From assembly GCA_002350065.1 (NCBI GenBank), contig DEDQ01000054.1, positions 61,873 to 68,734 on the forward strand: 6,862 nt of DNA, given 5' to 3'. Positions within the stretch are counted from its first letter, which is position 1; every line of letters begins with the position of its first letter. Shown in pieces: positions 1 through 5,340 of the stretch. The notes under the pieces are model-generated. The model saw only the letters and a list, made by a program, of their open reading frames with translations, made no database searches and was not told where the DNA came from. The position numbers and the translations under genes are program-made. This DNA comes from Ruminococcus flavefaciens (GTDB lineage: Bacteria; Bacillota; Clostridia; Oscillospirales; Ruminococcaceae).

Positions 1-434
1 CCTGATGTTGCAACAAGAATGACTATCTTCTTGTCGAGATTTATCTTCTTTGCCGATGTCGTGAGGAAGTAAGGGAGTATCTGGAGCGCCATATCCTTGA
101 ATGCGCAGGTAGGACCGTGCCAGAGCTCGAGCATATATGTTCCGTCAAAGAGATGAGCCATCTCAGCGATGCCGTCAGTCTCGAAATTCTTGGTGCTGTA
201 GGCATTGTCAGTGCAGTAGTGTATCTCTGCATCTGTGAAATCTGTCAGATACTTCGCAAAAACGTATGCCGCTCTGTCGGCGTATTTCATGTCGCCGAGA
301 GCCTTTATCTCGTCGAATGAGAGCTCGGGAATGCTCTCAGGGACAAAGAGTCCGCCCTCAACTGAGATTCCCTGCGTGATAGCCTCTGCGCTGCTGACTT
401 TTACGCTGCTGTTTCTTGTGCTGTTGTAAAACAT
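1..434 (-). CDS. thrC: Threonine synthase, N-terminal part (runs off the window)
   Basis: Threonine synthase is a PLP enzyme that converts O-phosphohomoserine to threonine in the last step of threonine synthesis, in the cytosol. I translated 144 complete codons; the remainder lies beyond base 1. The N-terminus (MFYNSTRNSSVKVSSAEAI) and the following QGISVEGGLFVPE are typical of the family's substrate-facing N-terminal domain. The PLP-lysine motif HGPTCAFKD is at residues 106-114, with K113 the expected Schiff-base lysine. The fragment ends in VATSG, the start of the phosphate-binding segment. The start is ATG at 434, preceded by AGGGTGATC, a good match to the extended anti-Shine-Dalgarno complement. 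It is the last gene of the same-strand series, 81 bp after yraN, and is metabolically unrelated to its neighbours, so it is probably a separate unit. Identity is secure; whether the full gene is intact cannot be seen. Confidence 0.95.
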   Translation of the reverse strand, partial: MFYNSTRNSSVKVSSAEAITQGISVEGGLFVPESIPELSFDEIKALGDMKYADRAAYVFAKYLTDFTDAEIHYCTDNAYSTKNFETDGIAEMAHLFDGTYMLELWHGPTCAFKDMALQILPYFLTTSAKKINLDKKIVILVATS

Positions 435-453
435 AGGATCACCCTTTTATAAG

Positions 454-483
454 ATTTTACCGGTATCGGCAATTTTTTAACAA
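454..483 (-). promoter_or_regulatory. Candidate sigma-A promoter for thrC
   Basis: On the minus strand TTGTTA (478-483) matches four of six -35 consensus bases. It is separated by 18 bp from TAAAAT (454-459), which matches five of six -10 bases. The predicted start of transcription is near 446-447, giving a leader of only about 12 nt that consists almost entirely of the Shine-Dalgarno sequence. No terminator is visible between yraN and thrC, so read-through from the upstream operon is also possible. This is a pattern match only. Confidence 0.35.
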
Positions 484-515
484 TTGTATTTATCCTGTAT
501 GGTCGTGTTGTCGGC

Positions 516-893
516 TCAGAAATACACATCATACCCTGTGGTATCAAATGCGTTTTCAATGTAGTCGATCCCGAGGACGTTCCCGCGGTCTATTATGACC
601 TCGGCTATGTCGAATCTCGGCTGGAGCAGATTCGGATTCCTGCGCATATACTCACACGCAGTCTTTATTATCAGCCCCTGCTTCCGCTTGTTTACCGCTT
701 CAAAGCCGCCGACCATGCTGCCCGGCTTGCGGGACTTCACCTCGACAAAGGCGATGTAATCCCCGTTTTCAGCGATAATGTCTATCTCGCCGCCGCGTAT
801 GCGGAAATTCCGCGCGGCAATGTTATAGCCACGCTCAGTAAGGTACGCGCATACGCGCTCCTCGCCGAGTCTGCCTGTCTCGGTCCTGTTCAT
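516..893 (-). CDS. yraN: YraN / UPF0102 family nuclease-like protein
   Basis: A protein of 125 residues with the full length and layout of the UPF0102 (YraN) family, which has a PD-(D/E)XK nuclease-like fold. It opens with GRLGEE (residues 7-12). The putative active site is GEIDII (35-40, with D38) followed by FVEVKSR (49-55, E51 and K53), i.e. the D...ExK pattern of that fold. The family's cellular role is not established; a part in DNA processing is inferred from the fold and from its habitual place next to rnhB. I chose ATG at 893, one base after the rnhB stop, because GGTGAG lies just upstream at a workable distance. A GTG at 902 would add three residues but has no ribosome binding site in front of it. 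Translation is probably coupled to rnhB. It is the last gene of the rplS-lepB-rbgA-rnhB run. Confidence 0.9.
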   Translation of the reverse strand: MNRTETGRLGEERVCAYLTERGYNIAARNFRIRGGEIDIIAENGDYIAFVEVKSRKPGSMVGGFEAVNKRKQGLIIKTACEYMRRNPNLLQPRFDIAEVIIDRGNVLGIDYIENAFDTTGYDVYF

Positions 894-894
894 G

Positions 895-1515
895 TCACTC
901 ACCGAGTATCTTTTTCAGAAATGTTCTGCGGTGTACCTCGCTCGGACCGTATTTCCTGAGCATTTCGCAGTGCAGAGCCGTTCCGTAGCCCTTGTGCTGC
1001 TCAAATCCGTACTGCGGGTACTTCTCCGCGATATCCCTCATGTAGCGGTCACGCGACACCTTTGCAAGCACTGACGCTGCCGCGATAGAAGCTGAGGTCG
1101 CGTCTCCCTTTATCACGCACTGCGCCGGACAATCGAGCTCCGGCAGTCTGTTGCCGTCTACCATTGCCATATCAGGCTTTATGCCCAGCCCTTCAACTGC
1201 GCGCTTCATCGCCAGCATCGTCGCTTCAAGGATATTCAGCCTGTCTATCTCCTCAACTGTCGCAGTCGCGATGCAGTATGCCTTAGCGCGGTCGATTATC
1301 TCGTCGTAGAGCTTCTCGCGCCGCGATTCCGATATCTTCTTGCTGTCGTTGAGGTAGTCTATCAGCGTTTCATCGTCGAGGACTACTGCCGCCGCGTAGA
1401 CGTCTCCCGCGAGAGGTCCTCTGCCGGCTTCGTCAACTCCGCATATTACCGGATATTCCGTGCGGACTGCGCTGTCGTATTCAAAGAGCTCCTTATGGAG
1501 AATTATCCTTGCCAT
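895..1515 (-). CDS. rnhB: Ribonuclease HII
   Basis: RNase HII cleaves the RNA strand of RNA/DNA hybrids and nicks DNA at single misincorporated ribonucleotides, acting in the cytosol. The 206-residue product has the family signature [15 protein letters not shown] (residues 25-39), containing catalytic D28 and E29 and the GRG motif (31-33) that senses the ribose 2'-OH. It then has DSKK (57-60), VDGN with D120, and [17 protein letters not shown] (136-152) leading to SRDRYM with D156, so all four expected acidic residues are present. Length is normal. The start is ATG at 1515: AAGGAG, formed by the last Lys-Glu codons of rbgA, sits five bases upstream. The GTG at 1521 would overlap that site and is rejected. 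Only two bases separate the rbgA stop from this ATG, so coupling is likely. It is co-transcribed with yraN. Confidence 0.96.
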   Translation of the reverse strand: MARIILHKELFEYDSAVRTEYPVICGVDEAGRGPLAGDVYAAAVVLDDETLIDYLNDSKKISESRREKLYDEIIDRAKAYCIATATVEEIDRLNILEATMLAMKRAVEGLGIKPDMAMVDGNRLPELDCPAQCVIKGDATSASIAAASVLAKVSRDRYMRDIAEKYPQYGFEQHKGYGTALHCEMLRKYGPSEVHRRTFLKKILGE

Positions 1516-1517
1516 AG

Positions 1518-2396
1518 TCACTCCTTAGCCGGCGTTGCTTCGAGCGTTATGCGTCCGAGCTTGCCGCTCCTGAATTCGTCAAGGACGGTTATTGCCGCTC
1601 TTTCGGTGTTTATCTCGCCGCCGGATATGACCATTCCGCGCTTCTTTCCTACCTTTTCAAGCAGGCTGAGCCCGTCGTCGCTCTCGTCAAATTCTATTTT
1701 ATATCTGTCAATAAGCGACTGCGGATAGCTCTCTGCAAGGAAGCTCAGAAGCTTCATCGCGAGAGTCTCGATATCGAGGATATCGTCGCTTATAGCACCT
1801 GTAAACGCAAGTCTTACCGCCGCGGACTGGTCCTCGAATTTAGGCCACAGTACGCCCGGCATATCAAGGAGCTCGGTGTTGTCCTGAAGCTTTACCCACT
1901 GCTTTGTGCGGGTTACACCGGGTCTGTCCTCGACCTTTGCACGCTTTCCGCCGGCAAGCCTGTTTATCAGCGAGCTCTTGCCGACATTCGGTATGCCGAG
2001 TATCATCAGTCTTATCGGTGCTCCGACCATTCCACTGCGCTCACGCTTGTCCATGAGCTCCTTCAGTACGGTCGACTTCAGCGTCGGCATGAGCTTGTTG
2101 AGCCCCTTTCCCGACTTGCAGTCAACTGCAAGAGCAGTCACGTTTTCATTCTTGAAATAATTGACCCATGCCGAGGTCGCATTCGCGTCGGCGAGGTCGC
2201 ATTTATTGAGAAGTACGATACGCGGCTTCTTCGCTGTGAGCGAGTCTATCTCCGGATTGCGGCTGCTCATGGGAGTTCGCGCGTCGATGAGCTCGACTAC
2301 TGCGTCCACAAGCTTGAGATTCGCCGCGATAGCACGGCGTGTCTTCGCCATATGACCCGGAAACCACTGTATCGTTTTTATATCGTTGTTTTCCAA
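1518..2396 (-). CDS. rbgA: Ribosome biogenesis GTPase RbgA (YlqF)
   Basis: RbgA is a circularly permuted GTPase needed for a late step in assembly of the 50S ribosomal subunit. The 292-residue product shows the permuted order of G motifs: G4 NKCD at 64-67, a G5-like DCKSG at 92-96, then G1 GIPNVGKSS at 134-142, a G2-type PGVTR at 159-163 and G3 DMPG at 178-181. The N-terminal [11 protein letters not shown] (11-21) is diagnostic; its His15 corresponds to the histidine reported as important for GTP hydrolysis in the Bacillus protein. The C-terminal half (from about 200) is the family's helical RNA-binding region. The start is TTG at 2396, supported by AGGAGG five bases upstream; the next methionine (residue 16) lies inside the conserved motif and cannot be the start. 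It is 16 nt after the second signal peptidase gene, and its final codons supply the rnhB ribosome binding site. Confidence 0.97.
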   Translation of the reverse strand: MENNDIKTIQWFPGHMAKTRRAIAANLKLVDAVVELIDARTPMSSRNPEIDSLTAKKPRIVLLNKCDLADANATSAWVNYFKNENVTALAVDCKSGKGLNKLMPTLKSTVLKELMDKRERSGMVGAPIRLMILGIPNVGKSSLINRLAGGKRAKVEDRPGVTRTKQWVKLQDNTELLDMPGVLWPKFEDQSAAVRLAFTGAISDDILDIETLAMKLLSFLAESYPQSLIDRYKIEFDESDDGLSLLEKVGKKRGMVISGGEINTERAAITVLDEFRSGKLGRITLEATPAKE

Positions 2397-2401
2397 AGCT
2401 G

Positions 2402-2407
2402 CCTCCT
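2402..2407 (-). promoter_or_regulatory. Ribosome binding site that fixes the TTG start of rbgA
   Basis: AGGAGG on the minus strand, a perfect Shine-Dalgarno core, sits five bases before TTG at 2396 in the short gap after the second lepB. No ATG or GTG lies at a usable distance, so the strong site appears to compensate for a weak start codon. Confidence 0.8.
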
Positions 2408-2412
2408 GTTTT

Positions 2413-3018
2413 TCAGCGGACAGTTCCTATCCTGCCGGCAGGCGATATCCTGAATACCACTCTTCCGGTAACGCTTTCCAAGGGAACAAATCCCACATCC
2501 GGAGAGCGGCTGTCCTTCGAGACCGAACGATGGTCTCCCATGACAAATATATAGCCCTCGGGCACTGTCAGCGGGTATCTGCCGGTGAATGCGCCCTCGT
2601 CGGCATGGGTCAGTCCGAGGTGAAGATAGTCCTCGTGGAGCCGCTTGCCGTCTACTGTTACCTTGCCGGAGCCGAAGTCGATGTCTATGGTCTGCCCTTC
2701 GCAGGCTATCACGCGCTTGACGATGACTGTATCGAGTCCTTTTCCCTCTTTGACAGAGCCGTCATCGGCGAGAGTATAGCTATTCTTGGCATTGACAAGG
2801 ACGATGTCGCCCTGCTCGGGCGCCCTGTCCATAAGGTTCACGAGAAGCTTGTCATCGGGCATGAGAGTGCTCTCCATCGAGCCGCCGCTTACTGTCACTA
2901 TCCTGAGCAGATACGTAAATACCAGCGTAAAGCAGAACAGAGTTATCAGCATAGTCTCGGCTATATCGCCCAGACTGCGCAGTAACCCTCTGCTTTCTTT
3001 ATTGGCAGGATCCGCCAT
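2413..3018 (-). CDS. lepB: Type I signal peptidase, second of a tandem pair
   Basis: Signal peptidase I removes signal peptides from exported proteins at the outer face of the membrane. The 201-residue product has a short cytosolic N-terminus, one membrane segment at about 22-41 (TMLITLFCFTLVFTYLLRIV), and a catalytic domain outside. Box B carries the serine nucleophile S47 in GGSMESTL. The general-base lysine is K101 in VIVKRVIACEGQTIDI, and box E is MGDHRSVSKDSR (160-171). Two positions depart from the usual signatures: SMESTL has Ser where SMxPTL is common, and GDHR replaces GDNR. The catalytic pair is intact, so it is probably active, perhaps with different substrates. The ATG at 3018 overlaps the TAA of the preceding lepB (TAATG) with only a weak site upstream, so translational coupling is likely. 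It is clearly diverged from its neighbour and not a recent copy. Confidence 0.94.
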   Translation of the reverse strand: MADPANKESRGLLRSLGDIAETMLITLFCFTLVFTYLLRIVTVSGGSMESTLMPDDKLLVNLMDRAPEQGDIVLVNAKNSYTLADDGSVKEGKGLDTVIVKRVIACEGQTIDIDFGSGKVTVDGKRLHEDYLHLGLTHADEGAFTGRYPLTVPEGYIFVMGDHRSVSKDSRSPDVGFVPLESVTGRVVFRISPAGRIGTVR

Positions 3019-3719
3019 TATTTCTTAGGTCCCTTCACGGAATCTGTAAGTATATCAAACTCTTTGATAGGTGAATACTTCACGATAGCCTTGCCGTATA
3101 TCTGGTCTTTCTTTACAAGTCCGACGCAGCGTGCGCGGCTGTCTGTGGAGTGATTGCGGTTATCTCCCATTACAAAATAGTATCCCTCGGGAACGGTTAT
3201 GGGGTACTGGTCGGTGAATGCGCCGTAGCCGACATCGTTTGTAGAGTCTGCCTCGTTGATGTAGGGCTCGTCGAGCTCTTTTCCGTCAACTATGACCTTG
3301 CCGTCTCTGATGTCAACAGTCTGACCGCCCTTGGCGATAACTCGCTTGATAATGCACTCGCCGATAGCCTCTGAGCCCGGTCCCGACGGAACATATACAT
3401 TGCCATTCTCGTCGAGGAGATAGTTCACGTCCTTGTCGATAACCAGCACATCGCCGTAATCAACATCGAAATAGATAGTTGACATGAATATCTTGTCCGT
3501 GTTGTTCGTCATGGGGTCGTAATTCTTATTGAGCGTGGGCACCATTGAATGTCCCACGATATTGACAGGGTGCAGCAGATAGGTGAATACCATTACTATA
3601 ACGAATACTGTTACGAGAGTGGATTCAACAATTTCTATTATATCATTCAGAAGTGTGCTGTTTTTGCCGTTCTCCTGACCGTTATCATTTATTCCAGCGT
3701 TTTCGTTAGCGTTTTCCAT
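3018..3719 (-). CDS. lepB: Type I signal peptidase, first of a tandem pair
   Basis: Membrane-bound serine/lysine protease that cleaves signal peptides from secreted proteins. It has 233 residues. The first 20 or so are Asn/Glu-rich and polar (MENANENAGI...), predicted cytosolic, followed by one membrane segment at about 33-51. Box B is VGHSMVPTL, with nucleophile S58 and the canonical proline. The lysine base is K125 in CIIKRVIAKGGQTVDI, and box E is MGDNRNHSTDSR (184-195), fully canonical. The spacing from Ser to Lys is 67 residues, against 54 in the downstream paralogue, because of extra sequence at about 64-84 and 98-118. The start is ATG at 3719, with GAGGTGA a good distance upstream. It lies 110 bp after rplS, beyond an intrinsic terminator, so it is probably expressed by partial read-through from the rplS promoter. 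I see no convincing promoter of its own. Confidence 0.95.
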   Translation of the reverse strand: MENANENAGINDNGQENGKNSTLLNDIIEIVESTLVTVFVIVMVFTYLLHPVNIVGHSMVPTLNKNYDPMTNNTDKIFMSTIYFDVDYGDVLVIDKDVNYLLDENGNVYVPSGPGSEAIGECIIKRVIAKGGQTVDIRDGKVIVDGKELDEPYINEADSTNDVGYGAFTDQYPITVPEGYYFVMGDNRNHSTDSRARCVGLVKKDQIYGKAIVKYSPIKEFDILTDSVKGPKK

Positions 3720-3750
3720 AACGTCACCTCGCAGTAATTAAGTATGTAGC

Positions 3751-3773
3751 AAAAAAGGGACTTTGCGTCCCCT
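3751..3773 (-). terminator. Intrinsic terminator between rplS and lepB
   Basis: On the minus strand GGGAC (3771-3767), loop GCAAA and GTCCC (3766-3757) form a stem followed directly by six T residues (3756-3751). The stem can be extended by one G-T and one A-T pair. This is the textbook pattern of a Rho-independent terminator. As it lies between rplS and the signal peptidases and no promoter is evident after it, it most likely gives partial termination, keeping L19 mRNA in excess of the downstream genes. Confidence 0.85.
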
Positions 3774-3820
3774 GAGGATTCAGAGCCTCACGCCGGCATT
3801 TATGCCGGCATTTATGCTCT
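3773..3820 (-). repeat. Hairpin cassette made of a 12-bp tandem duplication after rplS
   Basis: Ten bases past the rplS stop, GCATAAATGCCG occurs twice in tandem on the minus strand. The duplication creates a perfect inverted repeat, GCCGGCAT - AA - ATGCCGGC (3809-3792), enclosed by an outer AGAGC/GCTCT pair (3820-3816 with 3786-3782). Next, TGAGG/CCTCA (3790-3786 with 3777-3773) forms a further short stem that shares a base with the outer stem and touches the terminator's extended stem. The structure could protect the 3' end of rplS mRNA or tune the terminator. It has no T-run of its own. The repeats and pairings are seen directly; the role is inferred. Confidence 0.7.
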
Positions 3821-3829
3821 GTACCGCTT

Positions 3830-4174
3830 TTAGCGGATCTGTTCCTTGACCTTAGCAGCCTTACCAACTCTGTCTCTGAGGTAGTAGAGCTTAGCTCTGC
3901 GGACTTTACCGCATCTAACGATCTCGATCTTGTCAACAACAGGTGAGTGAAGAGGGAATACTCTCTCGATACCGCAGCCGTGTGCTACACGTCTTACAGT
4001 GAATGTCTCGTTGATACCGCCGTGCTTCTTAGCGATAACTGTACCCTCAAAGACCTGGATACGGCTCTTGTCGCCTTCCTTGATCTTTACGTGTACCTTG
4101 ATGGTATCACCGATGTTGAACTGGGGAACGTTTTCCTTCATGCTTGATTCGCTGATGAGCTTGAGTGCATCCAT
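3830..4174 (-). CDS. rplS: 50S ribosomal protein L19
   Basis: L19 is a protein of the large ribosomal subunit located near the interface with the 30S subunit. The 114-residue product is of normal length for bacterial L19 and carries the family's conserved core: [20 protein letters not shown] (residues 19-38), [15 protein letters not shown] (39-53), a basic [20 protein letters not shown] stretch (59-78), and a C-terminal [14 protein letters not shown] (89-102). The ATG at 4174 is preceded by AGGAGG with an eight-base spacer. The gene stands at the head of its transcription unit, apart from the rpsP-rimM-trmD genes that usually precede it in Firmicutes. It has its own promoter and a long leader, and it is followed by a terminator. 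This fits independent, high-level and possibly feedback-controlled expression. Confidence 0.98.
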   Translation of the reverse strand: MDALKLISESSMKENVPQFNIGDTIKVHVKIKEGDKSRIQVFEGTVIAKKHGGINETFTVRRVAHGCGIERVFPLHSPVVDKIEIVRCGKVRRAKLYYLRDRVGKAAKVKEQIR

Positions 4175-4390
4175 TTTAAAATCCTCCTAAAATTTCCGAA
4201 CATTCATACCCGTTCCGCGAAGGCGGTCCAGCTAACCGCAGACGCAGAAAATATCAATGGTGAACAAGTCACATAAGCTGCGGAGCAGCTCTCTGCTAAT
4301 GCAGGTATCGGGCAGCGGACTATCCGATTTAATGTCTTTCGGCATTAACCCTCATCTGTATGTGAGATATACAGACGGAATTTCAAATGC
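4175..4390 (-). promoter_or_regulatory. Long structured 5' leader of rplS mRNA, possible autoregulatory RNA
   Basis: From the predicted transcription start (about 4390) to the ATG is about 216 nt, long for an ordinary leader. In transcript order it can form: TCTGTAT/ATACAGA (4375-4355); TTAATG/CATTAA closing a C-GAAA-G tetraloop (4348-4329); ATCGG/CCGAT (4328-4307); CTGC/GCAG (4304-4293); AGCTGC/GCAGCT (4290-4276); GTGA/TCAC (4272-4260); and near the gene GCGG/CCGC (4239-4223) or CCGC/GCGG (4226-4215), which exclude each other. No stem is followed by a T-run, so control by termination is not indicated. A ribosomal-protein leader family for L19 is known in Firmicutes, but I cannot confirm from memory that this sequence belongs to it. 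The stems are read from the sequence; control by L19 is inferred. Confidence 0.5.
4232..4345 (-). CDS. Doubtful 37-codon open frame in the rplS leader
   Basis: An ATG at 4345 opens a frame of 37 codons ending in TAG at 4232. The peptide begins MPKDIKSDSPLPDTC and ends FCVCG, with no membrane segment or family I recognise. GAGG lies four bases upstream, closer than usual, and the ATG is inside the TTAATG/CATTAA stem. A frame of this size is expected by chance in a leader this long, and the stems offer a competing explanation for the sequence. I list it only because a translated leader peptide would change how the rplS leader is read. Confidence 0.15.
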   Translation of the reverse strand: MPKDIKSDSPLPDTCISRELLRSLCDLFTIDIFCVCG

Positions 4391-4396
4391 TTTTAT

Positions 4397-4425
4397 ATCA
4401 TACCACACTTTGGCAGAAAAAGCAA
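4397..4425 (-). promoter_or_regulatory. Sigma-A promoter with extended -10, driving rplS and probably the downstream run
   Basis: On the minus strand TTGCTT (4425-4420) is the -35 element. A 17-bp spacer, the optimal length, leads to the -10 hexamer TATGAT (4402-4397), a five-of-six match. The three bases before it are TGG, fitting the TGn extension of extended -10 promoters, which compensates for a modest -35. Transcription should start near 4390. It lies 27 bp beyond the methyltransferase stop codon. Confidence 0.7.
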
Positions 4426-4435
4426 TAGCTTTTTC
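4416..4435 (-). repeat. Perfect 8-bp inverted repeat overlapping the rplS -35 element
   Basis: GAAAAAGC, a TATT loop and GCTTTTTC form a perfect 8-bp inverted repeat just after the methyltransferase gene, and the -35 hexamer falls across its loop and right arm. It could be a weak terminator for the methyltransferase mRNA, whose 3' arm supplies a short T stretch, or an operator for a regulator of the rplS promoter. The stem is A/T-rich with three G-C pairs, and the T-run belongs to the stem rather than following it, so terminator activity would be weak. Confidence 0.5.
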
Positions 4436-4451
4436 AAAAAAACATATTTAA

Positions 4452-5243
4452 TTATTTCTTGCGCAGTATAGCTGCTGCCGCGTGGTGGAGTATCTCCAGC
4501 TCGTCGGAGGGAGTTGCGCTCAGCATTTTTATGTGCTCAGCCTCCCAGAGGGCTATCTCCTGCTCCGTCATGGAAGCTCCTACGCCGCGGCAGGCTTTCA
4601 TTCTGCCGTTCCAGCTCTCGCGGGTGAACGGCACCTTTATGTCATAGTTGTCGCGGGATTCGATGTCGAAATACTTCTCAGCGACCTCCGGCACAAATAC
4701 GGGAGTGCGTTCGTAGCCTCCTCCCGACCACTTGGGATTGTACTTGAGCACGAGCTCCTCGCTCGCCTTTGCAACAGCATCATCAGCAGGCACCCACGCC
4801 ATGAAGAGAATGACCAGCCTTCCGCCGTCCTTCAGCAGCTTCGCAAGCTTCGGCAGAACAACTTCATAGTCAAAGTAGAAAAAGCACTGGCAGGCTGTTA
4901 TAACGTCGAATGTGCCGTCGGGGAAGTCGATATCCTCCGCGGACGAAACTATGTATTCGATGTCCATACCGTCACGCTGAGCGAGCTCCTTAGCCTGTGC
5001 TATCTGATTTTCGGAAATGTCCGAGCCGACCCAGCTTGCTCCGTATTTGTACATATTCCGCGGCACAACGCCTGTTCCCGTTCCGAGGTCGAGTACCCTC
5101 TGCCCCTTTACGCAGAGCCCGCGGTCTGCTATCTTCTGAAAGAATACCGGCGGGTATATATCCCTGAATTTAGCGTAGTCGGAAGAAGTTCTGCCCCAGT
5201 CGAAGCCTTTTCCTCCGTCTATTTCTCTGTTGAAAATGTCCAT
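4452..5243 (-). CDS. Class I SAM-dependent methyltransferase, substrate unknown
   Basis: A cytosolic protein of 263 residues with a Rossmann-type methyltransferase domain of the Methyltransf_11 kind. Motif I is RVLDLGTGTGVVPR (residues 49-62), the SAM-binding glycine loop. GSDIS (73-77) holds the acidic residue (D75) that normally contacts the SAM ribose. SAEDIDFPDGTFDVITACQC (101-120) covers motifs II and III, with AED and FPDGTFD in the usual places. LLKDGGRLVI (136-145) is the following strand. The C-terminal 100 residues are a lid region that would decide the substrate; I recognise nothing specific there. The start is ATG at 5243, with AAGGAG eight bases upstream. An upstream ATG at 5291 adds 16 residues but lacks a ribosome binding site. 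It is separated by 97 bp from the DUF2344 gene and stands between two conserved clusters, so its context gives no substrate. Confidence 0.9.
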   Translation of the reverse strand: MDIFNREIDGGKGFDWGRTSSDYAKFRDIYPPVFFQKIADRGLCVKGQRVLDLGTGTGVVPRNMYKYGASWVGSDISENQIAQAKELAQRDGMDIEYIVSSAEDIDFPDGTFDVITACQCFFYFDYEVVLPKLAKLLKDGGRLVILFMAWVPADDAVAKASEELVLKYNPKWSGGGYERTPVFVPEVAEKYFDIESRDNYDIKVPFTRESWNGRMKACRGVGASMTEQEIALWEAEHIKMLSATPSDELEILHHAAAAILRKK

Positions 5244-5320
5244 GTTATGTGCTCCTTTCGTTTTTGGCTTCGGCGATATACATTGAAGCATTTTTCAAAT
5301 ATGTCCGCGCTGACGGGCAC

Positions 5321-5340
5321 CATAATTCTCCATTATCAAT
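5321..5340. repeat. AT-rich imperfect palindrome at the end of the DUF2344 gene, possible short-repeat remnant
   Basis: Directly after the stop codon of the DUF2344 gene, ATAAT and ATTAT (5322-5326 and 5332-5336) flank TCTCC in a noticeably AT-rich patch. It resembles the edge of dispersed small intergenic repeats seen in related genomes, but only one copy is in view and there is no T-run. The rest of the 97-bp gap (5244-5340) holds the methyltransferase ribosome binding site, and I see no convincing promoter in it. Confidence 0.2.

Noticed and set aside
435..515. Terminator after yraN
   Set aside because: Only weak A/T-rich pairings such as CAATT/AATTG and no GC stem followed by a T-run.
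2386..2985. Plus-strand open frame of 199 codons
   Set aside because: Antisense to the second signal peptidase, whose catalytic boxes are intact; no ribosome binding site and no recognisable domain.
3792..3820. 12-bp tandem repeat considered as a CRISPR-like or mobile-element end
   Set aside because: Only two adjacent copies without a spacer, no cas genes, no transposase and no target-site duplication; better explained as an mRNA 3' hairpin.
4175..4451. tRNA or other standard RNA gene in the gap before rplS
   Set aside because: No T-loop motif, acceptor stem or CCA end, and I recognise no standard riboswitch core; the stems read better as an mRNA leader.
4452..5291. Longer methyltransferase starting at ATG 5291
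   Set aside because: No Shine-Dalgarno sequence in front of it, and the extra 16 residues look non-coding, while ATG 5243 has AAGGAG at eight bases.
5244..5340. Promoter for the methyltransferase gene
   Set aside because: TTGATA and TTGAAA occur on the minus strand, but neither has a -10 hexamer at a suitable distance.
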